Source: Boesenbergia rotunda (Eukaryota; Streptophyta; Magnoliopsida; Zingiberales; Zingiberaceae). From it: DNA of 64,000 bases. The DNA lies in the NCBI GenBank assembly GCA_024364735.1, contig JAGFNQ010001182.1:89817-153816 (forward strand), read 5' to 3'. A program made the position numbers and the translations under genes. The notes beneath the pieces were generated by a model. The model searched no databases. It saw only the letters and a program-made list of their open reading frames with translations, and was not told the origin of the DNA. Each line of letters opens with the position of its first letter. Position 1 is the stretch's first letter. This document shows positions 21,468 to 32,340 of this stretch, one piece after another.

Positions 21468-23391
21468 TTCCCTAGTTAGTAAAGCCTACCGAGTCTACAA
21501 CAAGAAGTCTAGATTAATTAAAGAGTCTTCTGATGTTGTCTTTGAAGAAATTCCAAAAGTCAATGGTCAACCAGAAGATGAAGTCCAATTCGAACTTAGG
21601 AGACTAAGTTTGAATGAGAGTCCAAATTTTGTTGATGGTGATGAATCCGATGACGGTGAGCCTAGACAACCCATTGATCAGCCGGATCCTGAGGCTGAGC
21701 TTATGTCTAGTGAACCTATTCAAGAAGCACCACCAACACCTAGGCAAACTAGATTAGCCTCTAGTCATCCCCAAGACCAAATTGTTGGAGACATCCATCA
21801 TGGGGTTAGGACTAGATCATTCTTCCGGAATGAGGCTAATGAAGTTGCCCTAATTTTCGAAATTGAACCTAGAAAAATTGATGAAGCATTAAATGATCCC
21901 GATTGGATCATTGCAATGCAAGATGAACTAGGTCAATTTGAAAGGAGTTAAGTTTGGGACTTAGTCCCTAGACCTAAGAAGACCACCATCATTGGAACCA
22001 AATAGGTCTTCAAGAACAGATTGAACCATAAGGGAGAAATCATTAGAAACAAGGCACGCTTAGTAGCCAAGGGCTACAGTCAAGTTAAAGGCCTTGATTA
22101 TGATAAGACCTATGCTCCCGTGGCACGATTAGAATCCATCCGATTGATGCTTGCATTTGCGGCACATCGAGGTTTCAAGTTATATCAAATGGATGTCAAA
22201 TCGGCTTTTCTAAATGGTCTAATTAGGGAAGAGGTCTATGTCGAACAACCTCCGGGGTTTGAGAGTACCGAATTCTCAAACCACGTGTTCAAGCTCAAAA
22301 AGGCACTTTATGGTCTTAAACAAGCACCCCGAGCTTGGTACAAGCGGTTGTTAACTTTTCTGATTGAAAAAGGCTTTGTAAGATGCCAAATAGACTTTAC
22401 ACTATTTCTACGGAGAGATGGTGACAATATTTTTGTAGCCCAAGTATATGTCGATGACATAATTTCTGCCTCGAATAACAAGGGCTATTTAAATGAATTC
22501 ATTGGACACATGGAAAGTGAGTTTGAAATGAGTCTAGTGGGAGAGTTGACTTTCTTCCTTGGATTTGAAATCAAGCAAACTCGCGATGGTATCCATGTGC
22601 ACCAATCAAAGTATACACAAGAAATGCTTCGAAAATTCAACATGAGTGATTCAAAAGAGTTAACCACTCCCATGGCTACAAACACAAGATTAAACAATGA
22701 TGAGAGTGGTAAACCCGTTGATTTGACTCAATATCGAAGCATGATAGGGAGTTTGTTATACCTCACAGCTAGTCGACCAGATATTCTTTTCGCTGTGGGT
22801 ATGTGCGCAAGGTATCAAGTTTGTGCCAAGGAATCTCACTTAATCGCTGTCAAGAGAATTTTGAGATACCTTAAAGGCACAATTAGAGTCGGTCTTTGGT
22901 ACCCCCGTACCGAATCTTTTGATTTAATTGGTTATACTGATTCCGACTACGCTGGATGTAAGTTGGATCGGAAAAGCACAAGTGGGGGCTGCCAATTTCT
23001 AGGATCATCTTTAGTTAGTTGGTCAAGTCGGAAGCAACATTATGTTGCTCTCTCCACGACCGAGGCAGAATATATCGCCATGGGGGAGAGCGTATCACAA
23101 TTGTTGTGGATGATTCACACTCTGGAGGACTATGAATTAAGTTACAAAAATGTGCAAGTGTTATGTGATAATATTAGCACAATTAATCTAACCAAAAATC
23201 CAGTCCATCATTCTAGGACCAAATATATTAAAGTGCGTCACCACTTCATTAGAGATCATATGGCTAGGAGAGATATTGTACTCTCACATGTAGAGTCCAA
23301 ATCAAACCTAGCTGACATTTTCACTAAACCACTCCCCGAAAATGAATTTAGTTTCCTAAGAAGGGAGTTGAGAATGTGTCGTGCTTCATGA
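21468..23391 (+). pseudogene. SIRE-B pol fragment (end of integrase, RT, RNase H) with stops
   Basis: Starts abruptly in the integrase C-terminal region (VSKAYRVYNKKSRLIKESSD), passes the linker (VGDIHHGVRTRSFFRNEANE) and reaches reverse transcriptase. Stops occur at 21948-21950 (TAA) and 22003-22005 (a TGG-to-TAG type change before VFKNR); from 22021 the frame is open to 23391 with KARLVAKGYSQV, YQMDVKSAFLNG, YVDD (about 22449) and RNase H (YTDSDYAGC, STTEAEY, NLADIFTKPLPE). Protein similarity to SIRE-A pol is high but DNA differs throughout, so it is another family of the same lineage. The 5' part of the element is not in the window. Confidence 0.9.
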
Positions 23392-23924
23392 ATTTCAAAA
23401 TGCATTCAAAACCCTTCATGATTATTTTGAAATTGTTGGGAAACAATTGGGTAACTTTGGGGACATCTCACACAAATTATAAGGTTTAACAAAACATTTT
23501 TGTTAGCTAGATATGGGGTGAGATGTTAGGATCAACTCAATTTCTCAAAATGTCAATGCGTCCCTTGAGAAATTAAGTTGACGAGATAATAATCACTTTG
23601 GTGACCAAGTATGGGGAAAACCAATGCATAACACATGTGTATTTGGCTCTATGATCATACTTGGACATTCCAATCAGGGAAACTTGATTAGAAACTTGAA
23701 TTTGATACAAACTTAGTTGAAATTGCTTGAATGATTGTTGATTGAGTTTGACTCCATTTGGGTGTATCAAAGTGATTGTTGAACCTATAAGGACCTTTGA
23801 TCTTTGTTTAGGGATCAATTTTAGTCATGAGATCATGTCCAAGTTCGATAAACTTCATCAGATCTCGTTGGAAAGATTCTGAAAATCTGAAACTGAATGT
23901 TTCAGATCGTATCAGGGAGTATCA
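23392..23924 (+). other. SIRE-B spacer after pol
   Basis: Non-coding, same place as the SIRE-A spacer; a few words (TTAGGGGATGATG-like, GAGTTTGACTCC) recall it. No gene seen. Confidence 0.5.
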
Positions 23925-24330
23925 GGAACCCTGATCGGTCACTGGACCGATCAGGCCTAGGGATGATCGGTCCCTGGACCGATCTGGCTCCATTCTGCAT
24001 TGATCGGTCCACAGACTGATCAGAGGGGTCACAAAGACTTTGCGAGATTTCGGCCAACCTTTCTGTGCTAGCCTGGGTCGGTCCCCAGACCGATCTGGCA
24101 CCTTGTGGTGATCGGTCCAGAGATCGATCAGGAGGGCCTCTCGAAAATCATCTGACCCTATTGTTCGCTTCCTGATCGATCAGCTGATCGATCAAGAGCC
24201 TGCCTGATCAGTCACACGACCGATCAGGCCCAGGCCAGTCCGATCAGGCCAGAGACTGATCGGTCTGGGCGCTATCAGATCAAACGGTGATCCGTTCAGG
24301 CGCATTAAATTGTGGTTGGTGGACCGATCC
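23925..24330 (+). promoter_or_regulatory. GATCGGTC/GACCGATC palindrome cluster upstream of the SIRE-B accessory ORF
   Basis: At least a dozen copies of GATCGGTC or its complement GACCGATC, often paired head to head as TGATCGGTCC...GGACCGATCA with a short loop. The place is the same as the GTCGAC cluster of SIRE-A: after pol and before the accessory ORF. I do not see a strong TATA box after it. The same motif fills the SIRE-B LTR at 27297-27895. Regulatory function is inferred. Confidence 0.6.
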
Positions 24331-24600
24331 ACCAACCGATTAACTCCTTCACAACTCCTCATTGCCGAACCCTAGCCGACCAAAAACCCCTCACCACCGA
24401 AGCTTTCTACTGCGCGTGCGATCTCCCTTCCTCTTACGCGTGAGCCTCTCTACGGTTTCTCTCTTCCTGCGCGTGCACTACTACCGTCTCCTCTGCGCAA
24501 GAGCTCCTCCCTGTTTTTGGCAAGTTTGTCTCACTGAAGCCTTCTGTGCTGAGAACTTCTTCCACGCGATTTCTTTCTCCAACCTTCAAGAACTTTCTCC

Positions 24601-26247
24601 ATGGCGCCTAAGTAAGTTTATGTTGGTTAGTTCACTTTGTGAATCAGTTCATGGATTTTGTATTTGCACTAACCATGTTATGATGTTATGATGTTGCGCC
24701 ATGACCTTCTTGTGTTGGCCGTAACCCTATCTTTCCATGCTTCACCTTTTGATTGTGTCATCTGTGACCAAATCTCTCTCATTTCATTATTGTCCTCGTT
24801 TTGATCAAATGTTGTATCTTATATTCACTGATTGGGTCTTGGGTTACCTCTTGTCTTTTGATCAATCTTTAATCTTGTGTCATGATCTATTCCAATCTCT
24901 AGAAAATCATCTAAGGGTAAAGAAGCTGCGGAGGGCAGCTCGAAGGGGAAAGCCCCTTCTTCATCTGCACCCTCCAGAAGGCCTCAGCCTTCTTCAAGCT
25001 CTCGCTTTCCAACTGCGGCCTGTGAACAGGCCTTCCAGTCAAGGACTTTTAAATTGCTACCCTGCCGATCCATTGATGCCCCCTTTCTGACCGAGCACTG
25101 TCCTTCGATTATAGAGATAGTCACGTTTTACAATCTCGGCTTTCTCCTCTCACTGGAGAGACCTATCAATTATGACCTTGTCTCTGAATTTTACAACAAT
25201 CATCAGTAGGGACCTCAGGGGGGCTTCGAGTTCACCACTCGAGTCGCCAAGAGGAACCTTGACTTTTCTTACGAGATTCTAGCTGAATATCTGGGTGGTC
25301 GACGATCATCCAACCTATATTCAATTTATCTCGAGCTTCCTGATCCTCTATTGGCCCCTTTTGCGGGTGTTACTCCCGAAGGCATTTATCAGCACTTCTT
25401 TGGTCATCCCCGCCCAGCCGGTCTCGAAGAGTTGGGTCCTGATTTTCCGACCTTTGCAGCTCTACGTCTGTCTCCTGTTGATTACGTCTTATTCAAGATT
25501 ATCACAAACTGTATCCTTCCAATCACTTCCAAGCCCTTAGCTGAGATTCGACCCTATCATTGCCTTATGCTCTACGGTATGCACCGCCGCTTGGACTTCG
25601 ATATTATGGAGAGCATCTTCCAGTCCATTTTATCCTATCGTGAGCTGAGTCGTCGCACGGTCTACATGTCATTTGGTCATGTCATCACCGATTGGCTTAT
25701 GTCAGTCGATGTTGATGTCACCAAAGGCAGGATAGTGCCTATGGTTCGACAGGATTGTCGGCTTGGTCAGCGGGCATGTGCCAAATCAGGCATTATTATT
25801 CGAGAGCGCGATGGGGCCTTGGTTTGGAAGGATGGGAGAGGACTCGGTGAGCTACCTGGGGGAGGACCACATTTTCAGGCACCGGCTGATGCTCCTGTAC
25901 CTCATGAGGCTCCTGCGGCTGCTGATTACTACGATGAGCCCGAGCCGGATCTGCGCTGGCAGATTTCAGAGCTGGATCAGACCGTCTAGCATGATTTTCA
26001 GTTGCGAGAGATTTACCGCGAGGAGGTCCGATCACAGTTCCGATCCATTGATCGCAGATTGACCGGCATGGAATCCACTGTCTCTGGGGTCCAGACATTG
26101 CAGCAGACTTGGTGCGCAGAGTGGCACCACCATACATTTCCAGGGGATGCCCCTTTAGGCAGTGCTGCACCAGGATCTGCTGATGCTACGATGGATGATC
26201 TCATGCAGGATGACGACCACCCCCCCCCCCCCCCCGCTGACAGTTGA
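24601..26247 (+). pseudogene. SIRE-B accessory ORF, spliced: mini-exon 24601-24611 plus exon 24903-26247, two in-frame stops
   Basis: Exon 1 is ATGGCGCCTAA (11 nt), intron 24612-24902 (GTAAGTTT...CTCTAG, 291 nt, phase 2), exon 2 to TGA 26245-26247, about 451 codons. In-frame TAG codons at 25207 and 25987 interrupt it. Order of parts matches SIRE-A: basic/Ser-rich start (KKSSKGKEAAEGSS), helical domain with FFGHPRPAG, IITNCILPITSK, RLDFDIMESIFQSIL and MSFGHVITDWLM, linker, coiled coil (REIYREEVRSQFRSIDRRLTG), and a Pro run encoded by 16 C in a row (26220-26235). Similarity to SIRE-A is low but spans the domain. The intron uses a stronger donor (GTAAGT) than SIRE-A. Function unknown. Confidence 0.7.
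24612..24902 (+). other. Predicted GT-AG intron in the SIRE-B accessory ORF
   Basis: Donor CTAA|GTAAGTTT, T-rich body, acceptor CAATCTCTAG|A. It removes a block with stops and joins exon 1 and exon 2 in one frame, at the same codon position and phase as in SIRE-A. Confidence 0.65.
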
Positions 26248-26833
26248 GCTTGGATGTCCGTTGCCTCTCCTTGTGATCTATGTACTTGACTGTTTGATTT
26301 GTGTGACTTTAAGGTTGTATGCCCTATGACTTGTCAGGTGTGGCCTTGAGCCGCACGTATTTTGCCTTTGATGCATGTGTCTTGCATCTTGTTATGCCTT
26401 GACTTCTCTGACTTTATCTCACATGTTTATCCTACTTTAGTATGTTTATTGTTGATGCTATGTTGTTTACATGAGTATTATCTGCATGTTTGCTACATTG
26501 CCATGCTTATGCTTATGATGTCATGTTCATATGCTGCATGTAAATGCTATATCTTGATCTATCTTTTCACATGATCTCATATGTGTTCCAAAATTTCAAT
26601 CAAAAATTAATTAAATCTGTATGGTTTTGGGATACCCCTAGGATTGAGGGGGAGTATGGTTACACTTAACAACCCCTCTAGACCCTTTTCGGTGTTCGAC
26701 AAAGGGGGAGAGTGTTGGTTGGTTAAGTTTAGGATGATTATATTGTAGGGGGAGGATCTTGATTCCTCTATGATTCTGAAAGTTGAAAAATTGATTGAGA
26801 ATCCCTAAACTTAAAATTGGATTGTCAAACAAT
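26248..26833 (+). other. SIRE-B 3' untranslated region
   Basis: T-rich, non-coding. Contains two GGGGGAG purine stretches (26648 and 26704) before the final polypurine tract, possibly extra plus-strand priming sites. No gene seen. Confidence 0.55.
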
Positions 26834-26847
26834 AAAAAGGGGGAGAT
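26834..26847 (+). other. Polypurine tract of SIRE-B
   Basis: AAAAAGGGGGAGAT, the same sequence as in SIRE-A, directly before TGTTGATGCAGTC, the LTR start. Confidence 0.88.
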
Positions 26848-26959
26848 TGTTGATGCAGTCTGCCCCTGATTGTTGTTTTGGTGTTGACACCGATTTTAGT
26901 TTAGGTTGATGATTATGATGATTATGATTAAGTCCTGATCGGGGATCAGGCAGGGTATG

Positions 26960-27295
26960 GGAAATCCTAGCCTGGAGGGCTAGGTGTTGAAAAGTCCTAG
27001 CTTGGAGGGCTAGGTGAAAAGTCCTAACTTGGAGGGTTAGGTGAAAAGTCCCAACTTGGAGAGTTAGGTGAAAAAGTCCTGGCTTGGAGGGTCAGGTCCT
27101 AGCTTGGAGGGGTAGGTTTGGAAAAGTCCTAATCCGGAAGAGTTGGGTGAAAAGTCCTAGCTTGGAGGGCTAGGTGAAAAGTCCTAACTTAGAGGGTTAG
27201 GTGCAAATTCCCAACTTGGAGGGTTAGGTGAAAAATCCTTAGCTTGGAGGGCTAAGGTGGATGAAACCCTAGCTTGGAGGGCTAGGTTGGAGCCC
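26960..27295 (+). repeat. Array of ~30-bp hairpin repeats in SIRE-B U3
   Basis: About eleven units of the type AAGTCCTAGCTTGGAGGGCTAGGTG. Each can fold on itself (CCTAGC...GCTAGG or CCTAAC...GTTAGG), and arms co-vary between units. A similar layout is in the SIRE-C LTR (61075-61290) and a weaker one in SIRE-A (5831-5930). Confidence 0.75.
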
Positions 27296-27296
27296 C

Positions 27297-27895
27297 TGGA
27301 TCGGTCTGGTGATCGATCAGGGAGTTGGCACGGTGCTCCTTCGTGGATCGGTCTGGTGACCGATCCAGCGATGACTGATCGGTCTAGTGACCGATCAGGG
27401 AGTATGTGTTTCACTCATTGCTTGGCTCCTAATCGGTCTGGTGACCGATCAGGGAGCAAATAGTGAGGTTGAGTTCCCTTGCTGAACTGCTCCTGATCGG
27501 TCTGGTGACCGATCAGGATCACTGTGCAGATCGTTCTGGAGAATGATCCAGCGTCGCGGGTTCCTCTCTATGATCAATCAAGACGGAGCCTGATCTATCT
27601 GGTCATGACCTGATCGGTCTGGCGACCGATCAGGAGGCTCCCTGATCGGTCTGGTGACCGATCAGGAGGTTTGGACTGCGAAGCCGAGAAATCGCCCGAT
27701 AAAGGGGTGGATCGGTCTAGTGATCGATCCACAACCTGGGATCGGTCTGGTGATCGATCCAGGGGAGTCCCGAAGAAATCGTGATTTCTAATTGAGCGTT
27801 GGGGACCGATCAGGACGGAGCCTGATCGGTCTAGACCCAGCTTGATCAGTCTGGTGACCGATCAGGAGGCTCTCTGATCGGTCCGGTGACCGATC
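27297..27895 (+). promoter_or_regulatory. GATCGGTCTGGTGACCGATC palindrome array in SIRE-B U3
   Basis: More than fifteen units of TGATCGGTCTGGTGACCGATCA or variants (GGATCGGTCTAGTGATCGATCC) in 600 bp, each an inverted repeat with a 4-nt centre. Same motif as upstream of the SIRE-B aORF. Probable regulatory array by analogy with SIRE-A; I see no convincing TATA box before the solo-LTR insertion. Confidence 0.65.
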
Positions 27896-27993
27896 ACTTT
27901 AATTCAAAATGCACTGTCAGACGCTCTGATCGAGTCTGAACGTATCCGATTCTCTGCGCTTAACATCTGATACATGATTTCCTGCTTGATATG

Positions 27994-30299
27994 TGTTAGT
28001 AATATGAGAGAAGTGTCCTAAGGCAATCGCCTTATGATTGTAAACATTTATTCTAATAAATGATAATTCACTATTTGAGTATACATGTTTGTGTATTTGA
28101 TTGAGTTCTTAAACTCATCTACTGAATGTCCGCAATACAATTCACAGCATAAGAGAATTTGTGATGGGATCACAACTAGTGATTATCTCTAAATGTGCAA
28201 TTGTGAAGTATTGAAATTATCCCTAGTCGATGAATTGATAAAAACGGACACTATCAATTCTGTTGAGACTAGCATGGGTTATTCTCTAATCAGCTGATTC
28301 TCACTGGCTGGTGACATTGGGATGTCCAGAGATAAACATGGATGCTAGTTAAGGGAACTAGTTCATTGGAGTGACTAGCTGTAAGACTTCATATGGGAAT
28401 CTACATGTAGATATGTCAATGAAGTTCTTACTGCAGCTTAAGTGTGATGTTCCTTTGACTTGCGGTGTTCAAGTCATCTTGGTCATGGAGACTTATACTT
28501 TAACATCTTAAGCAAGCATCTCCAAGGAGGTGTGGACCCAGGATGATTGGGTATAAGCCGAAGTGCCCGAAGATGTTTGAACAGCCTATAAAGGATTCAC
28601 CACTCCTTGCGAGGAGATGTATACCCAGGCCTATCGTCGGATTGTTACTCAAAACCTCTGGCCAGAGTATATCATGTTTAGAGTGCGAGTCTCTTAAATA
28701 CATGAGAGTAATTAGAAATCCAAAGGATGAGAAAGACACTACTTGGGCTAGGTGTGACGTAGTCAGTCTAGTGGGGACTGACACAAACAGACCATGTCCT
28801 GAACCAAGTGGGTATAAGGTGGTGAAGGGAATGGGGCACGATTCATTAGAGCTGCTGAAGGGTTTCAGAATTACTTCTGAGGTCAAACCGTTGATCTTTC
28901 GATTAATTGGGGGTCATGATGTACTACTAGGTGCCACTCATGATCGTTCTATAATTAGTTGATTATAGACGGCCAACATAAATCGAAAGCCTATTTAGTC
29001 ACACGCACTACGAGTAATCCAAGGGATTTAAAACGAGTTGAAAATTAGATTTTCCGATCAAGAGAAATAAATCGAATCTGAGTTAATCAGAGGCGCAACG
29101 GAAACTTAAAATGGCTAAGTCTTTTGAAGGTTTAATGGGCGAATTAAATGAGTTTAATTCGCGATGGAATCGGCTTGGTTTGGCCGGCCAAAGAGGGTGT
29201 CCACCCTCTTGGTTTGGCCGGCCATTAAAAAGGGAATAAACCAATTTGATTGGTTTAATTAATAAAATAAATCTAGCGCGATTTGTTTTATAAATTATGG
29301 ATAAATAAATTTGTATAAAAAAATTTATATAAATAAATTTATAGAAATTTATTTCTTTTTGGGAAATTAAAATAATCCGTGGAGTGGTTTATTTTAATTT
29401 TATAAAATCAATTATGAATTGATTTTTCCATTAAAAGAAAATTTATAAGTTTCTTATAAAATTTATTCCATAATTAAAGAAGAGAATAATTTGTTTTATT
29501 ATAAAGTTAGTTATAATAAAACTAGGCATAACGGAATTATTCATAAGAAAATTTATAAGATAAATTTCTTATGAAAATTAATTCCGTTAATTCCGTTAAA
29601 GAGGAGACTTAGCAAGGGAGAGGTTACTATATAAAGGAACCAAAGGCTAGGCTTCAATACCAATCAATTAAGTTCATTAAGAGTTAATCCTCTCCCTCTC
29701 TCTCTCTTATTCTCTTCCTCCCTTTTCCCCTTCTCAACCCTAGGGCCGGCGCCCCTTGAGGCAACTAGGGCCGGCGCCCCTTCATCCACCTAGGGCCGGC
29801 GCACTTCTTCCCTTAGGGTTGGTTGCCGTGAGCTATCAAGGAGAAGGAGAAGCCAAGACAAGAAGAAGAAGACGCGGATCACAACTCCTCTCTTCCCGGA
29901 ATTTAGATTCCGTTTCTTGTTGGTGAGTTTCCATTCTTTTCTCTTGTTCTTCTAGTTGTGCCTTTAGAGAATCTAGTAGTTCTCATCGGCACAAAACTCG
30001 TGACTTTGCGAAGTCATCCCGAAGAGAACTCGGCGTGGACGCGAATAGAGGCGAAGCTTCCAAGGGACGCTACGGTTGGATCTCGTCCCTTACTTCGAGT
30101 TACGCGAGGTACTTAGTAAATTAGTTTACTTTTCCGTAATGTTTTAATTTATGATTATGTCCACACACCATAAGGTTTCATGCTAGATACGTGGTTAAAA
30201 TAATTTAGGAAATTATTTTATGCTAATTCTTCCGCTGCACGTAAAAAATTTAAAATTTTACGAACCCGTATCCTTGTCGACATTCACCCGGTCCCAACA
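27994..30299 (+). mobile_element. Solo LTR, 2306 bp, target duplication ATATG
   Basis: Starts TGTTAGTAATATG and ends CCCGGTCCCAACA; both sides carry the 5-bp direct repeat ATATG (27989-27993 and 30300-30304). No internal genes, so it is a solo LTR left by recombination between the LTRs of a full element. It contains TATATAAAGG (about 29629-29638) and three GGGCCGGCGC words near 29742-29803. It interrupts the SIRE-B LTR and is therefore younger. The superfamily cannot be told. Open frames at 28500-28962 lack domains. Confidence 0.88.
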
Positions 30300-31246
30300 A
30301 TATGTTGTGCTAACACTCTGATTAAGCTGCAGGTGATAGGGGAAGATTCAAACACTCAAGGAGAGTCAATGGAGACCTTTCCTTGGAGAAGGTTTGTCTG
30401 TTTTTCCATCTTAGGTTGCAACGGGCACTGGCGCTGGCTGGAGCTGCTGTCTGGGGCTGGTCTGAGGGAGGCTCAGGCAGTCCAGAGGAGCTCAGAGGTA
30501 GCTGGTGGTTGCAGGTGAGCAGCTGGAGGCTGCAGGGAGATGGTGTCACCTGATGCTTAGTGGAGGAACAAAAGGAGCGGAGAAGAGTTAGCTTTGATAC
30601 GAGAAAGAGTTCTGCTGCTTGAGTTCTTGCTGCGACTTTGTGTTCTCCACAACTTGCTTGCGTGTTCTGAAGTTCCATCACTTTGAGCAAGCTACTGCAA
30701 TCTTGAAGCAACCATCCCTTGCTTGAGCACTTGGAGGAAGGAACAAGGAGCTTCGAGTCCAACAACGAGAAGACACGGGGAAAGGGTTCTTGCGTGAGAT
30801 CGTCGCTGGGTGGAGCTCAGGAGGAAGCTTGCTGTGTTCTTGTCTTTGCTAAGTGCTAAGTAAGATCTTTCTTGTGTTTCATTGTGCTTAAACCTATATC
30901 TGTGATTGAAACGCTGTGGAGAGGTTTCTCCACCGAGAAGGAGGTTGCTTTCTATCCGGTGTTAACCGGGGCTTGATCTGCCGATGATCAAGGGATCGCC
31001 CACCTTAAGGGCACGCCAAGGAGTAGGGACAAGTTATCCCCGAACCTTGTAAACCCTCCTTGTTAGCGATCATGCTAGTTGTGGTTGTTTGCTTTCGTTT
31101 TCTGTTTTTGTTTTCTGCACTTATCTGTTTCCATTGTTTCTTCCGCTGTGCTACTGATAAATTTGAGTGCAGAAATTCTATAAGTCTTTAAGTCCAAGTG
31201 ATTGTCTATATTCAACCCCCCCTCTCTAGCCATCCGGGTTCCAACA

Positions 31247-31988
31247 GTGCATACGTATTTCGTTTATGCATTTTCCTGTGATTGTTGCATTTATATGAGC
31301 TATGGTTGTTGCACTTGATTGACATGCATGTATATCTTGGTTTTATTATTCTTGTGTTATTTTATACATGCTTAGTTATTATACGGATTTTATACCATGT
31401 CGTTTTACATATGTTATGCATGATTAGGTATTCTTATATTTCTTATGGACTGTACTCTATTGATTCTCTACTTAGTTATCCTTCATTATGCTATGCTTAT
31501 TGTCTACTCATATACCCACAGAGTCCGCCCGAATTCACCACCGCTACCTCCCATTATTTTTTTAGGTAGCAAGTAGATATTTTGCTTGGAGCCAGGAGAT
31601 GATCCAGTTGTCAGCCCCTCAGTCCCTCAGTTCCACCGGGTTATTTTATTTGGAGTTGTTTCAGAGTTGATTCTCCGTAGTTTCTCTATTTTCGCATTTT
31701 ATTTTCTTATCTGGTATGGTTTTGACTAATTTATAGTAATGTCTTATTGGTCGGGTTTGTTCGTTGTGGAGTTTCTCTTTAGTTGTGGTTTCTTTTATGC
31801 CTAAGGTGGCTGAGCCACCCGTTATCTTTTATGTTAATATAAACTGCGTGGTGATGTTTAATTTTCTGTTATGATGGCTGAGCCATCTTTTATGATGAGA
31901 GAGTATGTATATTTACCCCAACTTGTCCACCGTACAGGAGAGATGTTGCCCGATTTTCGAGTAAGTATGTGTCTTTGGGGTCGTGACA
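31247..31988 (+). repeat. 3' part of a Gypsy-type LTR
   Basis: Aligns by wording with the last ~750 bp of the long LTRs ending near 49361 and at 54685: shared GAGCTATGGTTGTTG...TTGATTGACATG, ATACCCACAGAGTCCGCCCGA and CCGTACAGGAGAGATGTTGCCCG, and a TGACA end at 31984-31988. Its 5' part is absent because SIRE-B ends at 31246 inside it. Confidence 0.7.
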
Positions 31989-32340
31989 CTAGGGCTTCAT
32001 CGAGCCTCCTCTCTCCTAAGCGAAGCTAGGGCTTTGTCAAGCTCCCCCTCTGTCTCTCTCATCGGCGGGAGAACAAAATCACAGTGAGCCCTCCACCTCT
32101 CTTTCTCTCTCGTTCGAGATCCAAATTGAAGCCAAGCTAGGGTTTTGATCAGCCCTCTCTCTCTCTCTCTCTCGTAGGAGGATTGTAGTGCAGCTAGGCC
32201 GACTTGTGATCCTCAATTTGCCTCCTCTAATGGTGCCCATTAATTGTTTCTATTTCTCCTCGGCATTCAACTCAATATGGCATTCAACTCAATCTGTCGA
32301 TTTGTTACTGTATTGATCAATTTTGTCTGTGATGTAACCT
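31989..32340 (+). repeat. Left inverted repeat of the Mutator-like element
   Basis: Matches the reverse complement of 42262-42800 as described for the element. Contains a (CT)n microsatellite at about 32152-32181. Confidence 0.7.

Larger units (their letters stand above)
26848..31246 (+). repeat. SIRE-B 3' LTR, interrupted by a solo LTR
   Basis: Starts TGTTGATGCAGTC after the polypurine tract and ends ATTCAACCCCCCCTCTCTAG...GGTTCCAACA at 31246, the same C-run signature as the SIRE-A LTR end. A 2.3 kb solo LTR with target duplication sits at 27994-30299; without it and one duplication the LTR is about 2.09 kb. U3 holds a hairpin-repeat array (26960-27290) and a GATCGGTC palindrome array (27297-27895). 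An open frame at 30322-30765 (minus) has no domain. Confidence 0.8.

Noticed and set aside
28500..28962. 128-aa and 139-aa ORFs inside the solo LTR
   Set aside because: Opposite-strand overlapping frames, no recognisable domain, within a clean LTR bounded by a target duplication.
30322..30765. 147-aa minus-strand ORF
   Set aside because: Lies in the SIRE-B LTR and is Ser/Leu-rich with no domain.
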